From Thermoplasmatales archaeon (GTDB taxonomy: Archaea > Thermoplasmatota > Thermoplasmata > Thermoplasmatales > GCA-001856825): DNA of 9,386 nucleotides. The notes under the pieces were generated by a model. The model searched no databases. It had not been told where the DNA came from and worked only from the letters and a program-made list of their open reading frames with translations. Location: assembly GCA_014874235.1 (NCBI GenBank), contig JACWAC010000045.1, positions 1-9,386 on the forward strand, in the 5' to 3' direction. The translations under genes were made by a program, and so were the position numbers. Shown in pieces: positions 1-6,322 of this stretch. Numbering within the stretch: position 1 is the stretch's first letter; every line of letters begins with the position of its first letter.

Positions 1-1629
1 GAGACAGGTGAATGTCCCTTCCCCTTTCAGCACCACCTTAAAATTGTGCGGTTTCTCGGTGTAGTTTTCCGCGAAAAGTTCACCGTCAATCTCCCTGAAT
101 GCCACAACCCCCATGACCTTCGATATGATAGGGGTGATGTCTGGAGGATCTAGCTTCATAATCTTAGCGCTCTTGGCAGCAATCTCAGGCAAAATCTGCT
201 CTATCAAAGCAAATTTCTCAGCTACCTGACTCTTGTGAGCCTCCTTCTTTCTCATCGTCTTGATCTGTCTTGCCACTCCCTTCAGCAAGATGTCCAGAGC
301 ATCCATTATCTCCGGAACTGTTGCGATCGCCTCCTTTGCTTCAGAAGTGAACGGAACTTTCGTACTAGCAACATGAACTGCGATTATCAATGGTCCTATT
401 GGTATCTGGTCCTTCACCGGTTGCGAGAAGCCGTACTGGTTCCACGTCAGGGACGAAACGGCCTTGGTGATTGCACAACTCCCTGACTGGTATAACAGGG
501 GTACTCGATTGGCAAATCTCAATATCTTTATCGGATCTTCCTTTGGCAGATCGCCGCCGTAGATTGCTATCGCCTCAACAAGAAATGGATGACCCGAAAA
601 GACGAACGGTCCCCTGACTATTGCCTGAGAAAAATAAGCAGGATGATATTCCTTGAAGGAGTTGATTGCGCTCCTGAACAGTGGATCTGCCCCGATGGGA
701 GAGAGGCAGTCCTTCATTGGCTCCATGAAATCCGTTTCTCTTATGGATTTCATCAACTCCTCAAAATCGTCTCTCGTAAGTTTTGTGATCTTCTTGTCCC
801 CGAGCTTACTCCTTTCTACCAGCGAGTTTGCCGTTCTTTTGGTAACTCTAGAGAATCTGTTCTCCAGAACTTCTTCGATTGTCTCGTTTTCGTACTCTCT
901 GAAGATTGATATCAGTTCGCCTAGTTCCACACCATGCGGATGGGGCTTGACAGCGATTGGAATTTGAGGGGCCTCTTCAACGCTCCTCTCTATGTCTATG
1001 CTTCTGTCTGGCAAAATTAGATGGAACGTCGTGTGGGGATTTGCAATTGCACTCTCTCTGATGTATTCTTCGACCGATTGCTTCCCACCTATGTACCTCC
1101 CCTTCAATACCAGCGTAATTTTTAGGCCGCTCTTCACGTCCCAGATTTCTGGAGTTATCGATAGGGTGTGCGGAGAATTCTTCTTTATGTCTATATCCAG
1201 AACGAAGTGAAAGGCCGTAAGCTCATTCTCGACCTTTGCGACAATCTCCGTCGGGAAGCCGGTAGTCTTTTGAGCATAGAGGATAGCTGCAGATATACCG
1301 AGACCCTGTTGACCTCTGGTCTGTCTCTCCTTGAAGAACCTGGATCCATAGAGCATTTTTCCAAATGAATTTGCCACTTCAGCTCTCTTGATTCCCGGGC
1401 CGTTGTCCGTGATCTCAACCTTGAATTTTTCTTTCCCCTGTTCTTCGATTTTCACGGTGATAACTGGTAGAATTCCGGCATCCGCACAGGCATCTAGCGA
1501 ATTATCGACGCCTTCCTTTACGGTCATGAAGAGTGCCTTCTGGGGGGAATCAAAACCAAGCATCTGCTTGTTCTTGTCAAAGAACTCAGAAATGCTGACT
1601 TCTTTTCTATCTGTATCTAACTCGGTCAT
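1..1629 (-). CDS. top6B: DNA topoisomerase VI subunit B (top6B), C-terminus cut by the left window edge
   Basis: This is the ATPase subunit of the type IIB topoisomerase, which with the DNA-cutting A subunit relaxes and decatenates duplex DNA using ATP. The frame is open for 543 codons from the ATG at 1629 to base 1 with no stop. The GHKL (Bergerat) ATP site is complete: N box with E39, D42, N43, D46; G1 box DNGPGI at 75-80; G2 box GQQGLGIS at 106-113. The transducer region near 375-435 is well conserved, and the STKVPF segment at 422-427 carries the probable switch lysine (K424). Residues after about 505 look like the start of a C-terminal extension, as in methanogen enzymes, since short family members end near 530. 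The ATG overlaps the stop of the upstream regulator gene (ATGA), so translation is probably coupled. A top6A gene may follow beyond the left edge, but this cannot be seen. Assignment is very secure. Confidence 0.97.
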   Translation of the reverse strand, partial: MTELDTDRKEVSISEFFDKNKQMLGFDSPQKALFMTVKEGVDNSLDACADAGILPVITVKIEEQGKEKFKVEITDNGPGIKRAEVANSFGKMLYGSRFFKERQTRGQQGLGISAAILYAQKTTGFPTEIVAKVENELTAFHFVLDIDIKKNSPHTLSITPEIWDVKSGLKITLVLKGRYIGGKQSVEEYIRESAIANPHTTFHLILPDRSIDIERSVEEAPQIPIAVKPHPHGVELGELISIFREYENETIEEVLENRFSRVTKRTANSLVERSKLGDKKITKLTRDDFEELMKSIRETDFMEPMKDCLSPIGADPLFRSAINSFKEYHPAYFSQAIVRGPFVFSGHPFLVEAIAIYGGDLPKEDPIKILRFANRVPLLYQSGSCAITKAVSSLTWNQYGFSQPVKDQIPIGPLIIAVHVASTKVPFTSEAKEAIATVPEIMDALDILLKGVARQIKTMRKKEAHKSQVAEKFALIEQILPEIAAKSAKIMKLDPPDITPIISKVMGVVAFREIDGELFAENYTEKPHNFKVVLKGEGTFTCL

Positions 1630-2396
1630 ATCTCTACGAATTTGGGATTAATTCTGTATTTATGTATGTTTGCAGACAGTTTCTGGAAGAAGAAGCGAGC
1701 CATCTCTGGAGAATAAATCAGCAGACTGTTTAACCCCTTTGCTCCGGCTTCGATACACCCCTCGACAGGGGCAAATATGCTCATTTTTATTTCTGCGCCT
1801 TTGCACATTTCGGAAGCCAGAATCCCATATGCACCAACATGATCTATCTTCTTCTCTTTCATTAGTCCCCTTAGCTTAACCAGTTTTGTCGGGGTAAAAT
1901 CCTCAAAGTCAACTGGGAGCACATAAAAATTTCCAACCCTGTGATCAATTATTCCTTCGATCTTTGATATTCTTACTGGATCTCCTTTCTTGGCCCGAAA
2001 ATCCGCAATACCATGGGAGCCTGTCTTCGTTTTCTTATCTGCATGGAGCTGTCCTTTCTTCATCGTGAGGCCAACTCTATCTCCCTCCCTCAGATCTTCC
2101 CCTGCGATGGATTCACAAGACGAGATTATGCCCGTATCTTCGTAGGCGCCTTCTACAAACAACGATATTGTTGCAAGGATCTGCTGAAGGAATGCAACTC
2201 CCTCTGGAGTGGGCTTGTTACTTGAATCCACGAATCTGTGTTTCTGAAGATTTTTGAGGTAGATTGAGGCACCCTGCGGTGTAATCTTCAGGTCAGTCGA
2301 TATCTCTTTTAGCTTCCTCTTGCCCTTCAGCAGCTCTATTATTATGAGTGCAAATGTGAGGTTCCCCTTCTCCCTGAATTCGTGAAAGTCTTGCAT
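1626..2396 (-). CDS. Winged-helix transcriptional regulator, COG1497-like
   Basis: A 256-residue protein with an N-terminal winged helix-turn-helix at about 12-72 (ALIIIELL, then LKEISTDLKITPQGASIYLK as recognition region, then a wing with KPTPEG). A larger C-terminal domain (about 88-240) contains a basic, glycine-rich stretch near 105-140 and an alpha/beta-looking stretch (HVGAYGILASEM) at 186-197. This layout resembles the predicted regulators grouped as COG1497 in euryarchaea, whose ligand and targets I do not know. The start is supported by a GGGG Shine-Dalgarno at 2404-2407, about 7 nt upstream. Its stop overlaps the top6B start by 4 nt, so it is co-transcribed with topoisomerase VI and may control it, itself, or the divergent operon. 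The regulator call is good from the HTH; the exact family is from memory and less certain. Confidence 0.8.
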   Translation of the reverse strand: MQDFHEFREKGNLTFALIIIELLKGKRKLKEISTDLKITPQGASIYLKNLQKHRFVDSSNKPTPEGVAFLQQILATISLFVEGAYEDTGIISSCESIAGEDLREGDRVGLTMKKGQLHADKKTKTGSHGIADFRAKKGDPVRISKIEGIIDHRVGNFYVLPVDFEDFTPTKLVKLRGLMKEKKIDHVGAYGILASEMCKGAEIKMSIFAPVEGCIEAGAKGLNSLLIYSPEMARFFFQKLSANIHKYRINPKFVEI

Positions 2397-2415
2397 TTGA
2401 AATCCCCTTGACTGA

Positions 2416-2604
2416 TCAGACCCAGTTTAGTCTGTCAAGTTCTCTTTCTTTCTTGGTTGCCTTCTTGTACTGTTTGTAGTGCTCCTTACAGAGATGAGCC
2501 TTGGTTCCCTTGGAATTTAGAGAGAAGATTTTCTCCACTGACTTTTTCCCGATAGTTCTCGCTTTAGGATTTGAACAGCCCACGACATCACACTGCTCTT
2601 CCAT
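2416..2604 (-). CDS. Small zinc-binding protein (C-x4-C / C-x2-H)
   Basis: A 62-residue basic protein with one probable metal site: C5 and C10 near the N-terminus, and C39 and H42 in LCKEHYKQYKK. A charged helical tail rich in Lys, Arg and Glu ends in LNWV. Short proteins of this shape occur in Thermoplasmata and related archaea, to my recollection, without an assigned function. It is first in the minus-strand operon, 19 nt ahead of the HTH regulator. No Shine-Dalgarno is visible before the ATG, which fits a leaderless message from the AT-rich box about 24 nt upstream. Nucleic-acid binding is plausible from the zinc knuckle and basic charge, but this is inference. It is likely a real gene because the paired ligands are well placed and a functional gene follows closely. 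Confidence 0.78.
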   Translation of the reverse strand: MEEQCDVVGCSNPKARTIGKKSVEKIFSLNSKGTKAHLCKEHYKQYKKATKKERELDRLNWV

Positions 2605-2622
2605 GGGTATTGTATAAGACTC

Positions 2623-2633
2623 AAATTATTATT
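2623..2633 (-). promoter_or_regulatory. Candidate TATA box for the zinc protein-regulator-top6B operon
   Basis: On the minus strand this reads AATAATAATTT, centred about 24 nt before the ATG at 2604. That is the spacing expected if transcription begins at or next to the start codon, giving a leaderless message. The absence of a Shine-Dalgarno agrees. A second AT-rich stretch at 2609-2617 lies too close to the ATG to act as its TATA box. Prediction from position and composition only. Confidence 0.5.
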
Positions 2634-2686
2634 CTTGTTGCTAAAGTCTATCTTCCAAGCTGAAAACTCAATAACTCCTGATGATA

Positions 2687-2715
2687 GGAATGAGCCATTC
2701 CAACACCTGCTGGAA
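2687..2715. promoter_or_regulatory. Two overlapping inverted repeats upstream of the plus-strand promoter; candidate operator
   Basis: Two dyads share bases. The first is perfect: GGAATG (2687-2692), spacer AGC, CATTCC (2696-2701). The second is TTCCA (2698-2702) against TGGAA (2711-2715), extended inward by CA/TG at 2704-2705 and 2708-2709 with one mismatched pair. They lie 20 to 48 nt upstream of the plus-strand TATA box, where an archaeal activator or a repressor could bind. They also sit in the shared region between the two divergent operons, so one regulator could act on both. Binding is inferred from symmetry alone. Confidence 0.4.
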
Positions 2716-2726
2716 AGTTCTGACAT

Positions 2727-2743
2727 GAAAAAAATTTTTATAA
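2727..2743 (+). promoter_or_regulatory. BRE-like stretch and TATA box of the transfer-machine operon
   Basis: GAAAAAAA at 2727-2734 resembles a B-recognition element, and TTTTTATAA at 2735-2743 is a good archaeal TATA box. The spacing predicts a transcript start near 2762-2768, leaving a very short leader before the ATG at 2775. It is the only strong TATA-like box in the gap between the divergent operons facing this way. Confidence 0.65.
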
Positions 2744-2756
2744 CAGCTGTAGCTGT
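2743..2756. promoter_or_regulatory. Perfect dyad between TATA box and predicted start; candidate repressor operator
   Basis: ACAGCT, spacer GT, AGCTGT form a perfect 6-bp inverted repeat with a 2-nt spacer. The same bases also read as a tandem AGCTGT-AGCTGT at 2745-2756. It begins at the last base of the TATA box and ends before the predicted transcript start, the usual place for an archaeal repressor that blocks RNA polymerase. The regulator is unknown; the HTH protein encoded nearby on the other strand is one candidate. Confidence 0.45.
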
Positions 2757-2762
2757 AAGATT

Positions 2763-2770
2763 GGGAGGGG
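2763..2770 (+). promoter_or_regulatory. Shine-Dalgarno of the pilin-like gene
   Basis: GGGAGGGG lies 4 nt ahead of the ATG at 2775 and contains the GGAGG core complementary to the 3' end of archaeal 16S rRNA. It is the strongest ribosome binding site in the operon and fixes the first start. It suggests the first product is needed in larger amounts, as expected for a pilus subunit. Confidence 0.7.
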
Positions 2771-2774
2771 TAAA

Positions 2775-3119
2775 ATGAGAGTATTAGTTTTGGTAATAAC
2801 TCTATTGATAATCTCCGTGTTTCCAGTAGCATTTGCCCACGGAACAACGACAGGTCAATTCCCGTCTGCAGCTGCGGCAACCAATTCAACTGCAATAAAT
2901 GGAATGGTCCAAAGAGCTTTTGGAATTATAGCAGGAGTCGCAGGTCTTATAGTTGCAATACTCTGGGTGCCTATTGCGATTGGCTATTTCTCCAAGGACT
3001 TGGACAGGAAGGCAGACGCTAAAGAACGGACAAAGGATGCGCTTATTGGAACGGTCATTTTCGTAATGGCAGTCAGCGGAGTACTGTATGCGGTCGTTCA
3101 TTACATTGTAGCTGGCTAG
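2775..3119 (+). CDS. VirB2/TrbC/CedA1-like pilin candidate
   Basis: A 114-residue membrane protein. Residues 1-21 form a classical signal peptide: R2, a hydrophobic core, and AFA before a predicted cut after A21. A Ser/Thr/Ala-rich stretch at 22-42 follows, then a helix at about 48-72, a highly charged loop at 73-88 with alternating Lys, Asp, Arg and Glu, and a second helix at 90-112 ending in AG. A short protein with a cleaved leader and two hydrophobic helices joined by a charged loop is the layout of VirB2-class conjugative pilins. It is also the layout of the archaeal CedA1 and TedC pilins. Being first in an operon that continues with VirB6-, VirB4- and VirD4-like genes strongly supports this role. 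It lacks the class III signal of type IV pilins. Sequence identity to known pilins cannot be tested here, so the call rests on architecture and context. Confidence 0.7.
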   Translation: MRVLVLVITLLIISVFPVAFAHGTTTGQFPSAAAATNSTAINGMVQRAFGIIAGVAGLIVAILWVPIAIGYFSKDLDRKADAKERTKDALIGTVIFVMAVSGVLYAVVHYIVAG

Positions 3120-3133
3120 TTAGAACTGAGCTC

Positions 3134-4165
3134 ATGAACTTCGTTTCGATAATAGTAGATGCCATAGTCAAGGCGCTGAGCTATATTGCCTCTGCAATCG
3201 TGTACGCGGGAAAGCCCATACTGGTATCTCTGTACAACGACTTCGTGTCTAAGTATCTCTTGACTCCATCATTTGCATTTCCAAACATAGTCAACGGAAG
3301 CATAGGAGAGGGAGTCAAGTCGCTCTACTATTTCATAATGTTCAACATCTACGACCCAATATTGACGATGATACTCGTCGCTCTCGGAATCCTTATCCTT
3401 CTGAATAGCAGTTTACAACTTGGCCTCGACTTTAGGAACATCTGGATCAAGGTCCTGCTGCTCTTAGTCTTATCAAACATCTCTTTCTTTCTCTTCCAGG
3501 ATTTCCTGTACATAGGTTCAATCTTGTACACTCAACTCTGGAACTTTGGGGTCCCAGCCCACAATTTCTCTTCCGGCTACAACGTACTTGCCGGCATTGA
3601 AATAGGGGGCAGTTCAGGCTCAATCGTTAGTCTCCTGATCTTGGTGATATTCGTCTTCCTGATGTTGTACATGTTGCTATTCCTTTCAATGAGGGCCGCC
3701 ATTGTTTACACTTTCCCTGTGCTCGCACCTATCTTCACTCTTCTCCTAATAATACCACGAACCAAGGAACTGGGAGAAAGGATCTGGTTTCTCTTCATAG
3801 ATTCATTGATCGCGCCGATCCTGATGTCTATACCACTCATCTTGGCCACATACGTAAGGAAAGATAGCGTGCTAGTTCTGGGATTTCTTGCCCTGGCTGA
3901 TGCAGTTCCAACGATGTTAGCAATCAGCCAATCGTCACGCGCAGCAACAGGGTATTTAGGGAAATCCGTCAGCAGGGGAGTAAGTGCCTCTATGAGTTTT
4001 CCGGGAAAGAACATGAGAGGAGGGCAAACGATAGTCAGATCACTATCGAATCTATCAGATTCTAGTAATGTGAAGGGTACTCCGGAGACGGGGTCAGTGC
4101 GACAGTTTAGCCCGCTGAATTCCGGTGGCAATTCCAACTCATCTCTCTTCTTCAAAGTGAAGTGA
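3134..4165 (+). CDS. Polytopic membrane channel protein, VirB6/TrbL/CedA-like
   Basis: A 343-residue protein with about six or seven membrane segments: roughly 73-95, 104-127, 162-185, 187-208, 219-240 and 244-263, with a possible amphipathic or membrane N-terminal helix at 3-25. The segment FRNIWIKVLLLLVLSNISFFLFQ at 100-122, an Arg/Lys-flanked helix with Asn-Ile-Ser, is typical of VirB6/TrbL-type inner-membrane proteins. In bacterial type IV secretion these line the DNA path; in Sulfolobus CedA does so for DNA import. After residue 265 comes an approximately 75-residue tail rich in Ser, Gly and Asn without hydrophobic segments, probably cytoplasmic and disordered. The gene starts 14 nt after the pilin gene with only a weak ribosome binding site, so it depends on the upstream promoter. 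The polytopic nature is certain; family membership is inferred from topology and neighbours. Confidence 0.75.
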   Translation: MNFVSIIVDAIVKALSYIASAIVYAGKPILVSLYNDFVSKYLLTPSFAFPNIVNGSIGEGVKSLYYFIMFNIYDPILTMILVALGILILLNSSLQLGLDFRNIWIKVLLLLVLSNISFFLFQDFLYIGSILYTQLWNFGVPAHNFSSGYNVLAGIEIGGSSGSIVSLLILVIFVFLMLYMLLFLSMRAAIVYTFPVLAPIFTLLLIIPRTKELGERIWFLFIDSLIAPILMSIPLILATYVRKDSVLVLGFLALADAVPTMLAISQSSRAATGYLGKSVSRGVSASMSFPGKNMRGGQTIVRSLSNLSDSSNVKGTPETGSVRQFSPLNSGGNSNSSLFFKVK

Positions 4166-4167
4166 TT

Positions 4168-4752
4168 ATGGTGAGAATGATCAAATTCCAAACCTCGTCC
4201 TTGAGAATAGGGCCGCTTGAGGGGCCAATTCTATACCGCATGCTGTTGGTTGCTTTCATCGTATTAACCTCGATATTCTTCTTTGGTGAGTACGGTTTCG
4301 TTTCGCTTGCCTTGTTACCGCTGTTCTTGTTTAAAATGCAACACGATTACGTTGATGAATACTTTTGGAAGAAGATCAGAGGAATAACGGTTTCAACTCT
4401 GGACCCATTGTTGACCGAAAGGAGTGTCTCGTACGAGATCTTTGCAGCAAACTATGGCCTTTCAGAGCAGCAGGACAGGAACATCATATACATCTGGTCT
4501 TCGATAATAGGTTCGTTTTCTGAGGACATGATGATTATAAGGCATCCATATAGGGTGCCACTGGAGCGATTTCATAAAGGGAAACCAGAATACGATTCAT
4601 TGTTTTCAAATTCGGCCTTTTACGCAGATGCTTACTTTATAACAATAAGCAAGACTCGGGAGGAAGGCTTTGAGAAAACACTGGGGAGTTATGGAATTCC
4701 CTTTTCGAAATTGACGGAAGAAGAGGTTGGTGTTCTCAATGAACTCATATGA
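4168..4752 (+). CDS. VirB3/PrgI-like membrane-hairpin protein with a soluble domain
   Basis: About 194 residues from ATG 4168. The N-terminus is basic, with GPLEGP at about 15-20, followed by two closely spaced hydrophobic segments (about 25-39 and 43-55) and then a soluble remainder. A short helical hairpin directly ahead of a VirB4-type ATPase is the position and shape of VirB3/PrgI, which anchors VirB4 to the membrane. The roughly 135-residue soluble part is unlike plain VirB3; its end (EKTLGSYGIPFSKLTEEEV) resembles segments seen in VirB4 N-terminal domains. It may therefore be a piece of the VirB3-VirB4 fusion found in other systems, here carried on a separate chain. Start choice is open: GTG 4162 overlaps the previous stop (GTGA), while ATG 4168 or ATG 4177 (after GGTGA) are alternatives. 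The hairpin is clear; the family call is tentative. Confidence 0.6.
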   Translation: MVRMIKFQTSSLRIGPLEGPILYRMLLVAFIVLTSIFFFGEYGFVSLALLPLFLFKMQHDYVDEYFWKKIRGITVSTLDPLLTERSVSYEIFAANYGLSEQQDRNIIYIWSSIIGSFSEDMMIIRHPYRVPLERFHKGKPEYDSLFSNSAFYADAYFITISKTREEGFEKTLGSYGIPFSKLTEEEVGVLNELI

Positions 4753-6322
4753 AAGAAAGTCCTCCCCGGTAATCCAGAAGGAATGGTTCTTCGTGAAAGA
4801 TGGAAGGGCAAATTCATTCTTGTTTGCGAGAGACTTTCCATTCGAGATAGATTCGAGGTTCAAATCAAAAGTTTCCGGAGAAGGCTGGAACGTTGGTCAG
4901 ATAATCAGAGTTCATCCGGTGGATGAGGGTGCTGCGTGGGACATCATTACAAGGGAGTTTGGAAAGCGGAGCCTGAGGTTGACCGACCACGAAAGAATAA
5001 ACGACAAGGAGGTTGAATCAAACAAACTGACGGTTCAAAACATTCAGAATATTAAGGAAGAGGTTGCGTCGGGTAAATCCAAACTACTGAAATTTTCCAG
5101 TGCATATTTTATTCAAGGGGAACCAAACAGGCTGCTTGAATCCAAGAGGGAACTTTTACACCAGTTAAGAAAAATTGGAGTGAGGGCAGAAAACAAGAGG
5201 TTCACCGATGCCAAGATAAGGAACAGGATAATAGAAGGGCGCCTGGAAGGATTGTATCTAGATCCAAATTCCGTCTCCAACCTATTGCCGATAAATCACG
5301 GGTACCTCTTCCACGAAAGCGGAACATTCTACGGTACCTGTGAAATCTCCAAAGCTCCAATATTTCTGGATAGATCGCGCTTCCCTTCATCGCATCAACT
5401 GGTACTCGGAATGACGGGGTTCGGAAAGTCATTCTTTGTCAAAGCAACAATGATGAGAGAAAAGATCACCAGAAGTGTGAACCTGAAAATAATCGATCCC
5501 CTGGGTGAGTACGGAAGTGTTGCAAACTCCATCGGGATGACCTCCATGGACCTTCTGAATCAAGAGATGAATATTTTTGAGAGAGTTGAATTCCTTGGGA
5601 TTAAGGAAAATGTTGATAGAACTCTGGCGCTCCTCTTAACGTTGTTCGATTTGGACAACGAAGACAGTGGTATAGTTGATTCGGGGTTAACCACGATGTA
5701 CGAGCTCAATGAAAACCTGGAATTCTTCAAGAGTTTTGTGAAATCTCATTCGTCGGAGACCTACAACAAGATATCACCGATCTTCGATGGATCCCTCAAG
5801 AAATTTTGTACCGGAAGAAATCCCAACCTGACAGGAGACCTCAGGATCAACCTGAAGAATGTGCCGAAGAAACTGCTACCATTCTACATGCTGTTGTCCC
5901 TTGACTTGTTAATGAGGAGTGAAGAAGGATTCCCAGTGAATCTGGTCATAGATGAAGCTCACTACCTGCTGCAGGATAATGTGGTGACTTCGGTTGAGCG
6001 CTATATCAGGCATGCAAGACACAGCAACATGTCAATGATTTTCATTTCACAGTCTGCCAATGATTTCCTGAAGAAAGGGCCTTCCATAACGATCATGGAA
6101 AACTGTTCGATCCACATACTCTTCAGGCATCAGATAGTAACCGAGGAGATGATCAAATTCTATTCGTTGGACGAGGGCCTGTCAAATTTTCTAAAGGTGG
6201 GTGCTGGCTTCAACGGGGAATTCTCTACTGCACTCTTCTTCAGTCCAGGTTTCATGACAATACTGAAGTTTCAATCGAACAAAGAGGAGATAGAGCGAAT
6301 AGATGGAATTCCTAAGGGTTGA
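4739..6322 (+). CDS. VirB4/CedB-like type IV secretion ATPase
   Basis: A 527-residue P-loop ATPase of the VirB4/TraC branch of the HerA-FtsK superfamily, expected to power pilus assembly or DNA movement from the cytoplasmic face of the membrane. Counted from ATG 4739, Walker A is GMTGFGKS at 224-231 (K230), followed by the family motif DPLGEY at 253-258. Walker B is NLVIDEAH at 401-408 (D405, catalytic E406), with an arginine-rich RHARHS segment at 424-429 and sensor-like SQ at 437-438. The N-terminal 200 residues form the VirB4-type partner-binding domain, but that domain is shorter than in bacterial VirB4 (about 790-820 residues in total). ATG 4739 is preferred over TTG 4727 because GAGG and GGTG lie just ahead of it; either way the gene overlaps its neighbour by 14 to 26 nt. 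All catalytic motifs are intact. Placement as VirB4/CedB-like rather than HerA proper rests on the DPLGEY and DEAH context. Confidence 0.88.
   Translation: MNSYERKSSPVIQKEWFFVKDGRANSFLFARDFPFEIDSRFKSKVSGEGWNVGQIIRVHPVDEGAAWDIITREFGKRSLRLTDHERINDKEVESNKLTVQNIQNIKEEVASGKSKLLKFSSAYFIQGEPNRLLESKRELLHQLRKIGVRAENKRFTDAKIRNRIIEGRLEGLYLDPNSVSNLLPINHGYLFHESGTFYGTCEISKAPIFLDRSRFPSSHQLVLGMTGFGKSFFVKATMMREKITRSVNLKIIDPLGEYGSVANSIGMTSMDLLNQEMNIFERVEFLGIKENVDRTLALLLTLFDLDNEDSGIVDSGLTTMYELNENLEFFKSFVKSHSSETYNKISPIFDGSLKKFCTGRNPNLTGDLRINLKNVPKKLLPFYMLLSLDLLMRSEEGFPVNLVIDEAHYLLQDNVVTSVERYIRHARHSNMSMIFISQSANDFLKKGPSITIMENCSIHILFRHQIVTEEMIKFYSLDEGLSNFLKVGAGFNGEFSTALFFSPGFMTILKFQSNKEEIERIDGIPKG

Noticed and set aside
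235..1651. Several plus-strand open frames of 66-106 codons
   Set aside because: All are antisense to top6B, whose frame and catalytic motifs are unmistakable.
2517..2895. Two minus-strand frames of about 70 codons across the divergent promoter region
   Set aside because: They overlap the zinc-protein gene out of frame or the pilin gene in antisense, and they span the TATA box and dyads; no protein-like features.
2775..3119. Reading the first gene as an archaellin or type IV pilin
   Set aside because: Those have a short positively charged leader cut ahead of a single N-terminal helix; this protein has a classical signal peptide and two helices with a charged loop.
3706..4191. 161-codon minus-strand open frame
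   Set aside because: It lies wholly antisense to the VirB6-like gene and its overlap, has no promoter or ribosome binding site of its own, and its product looks random (basic, no domain).
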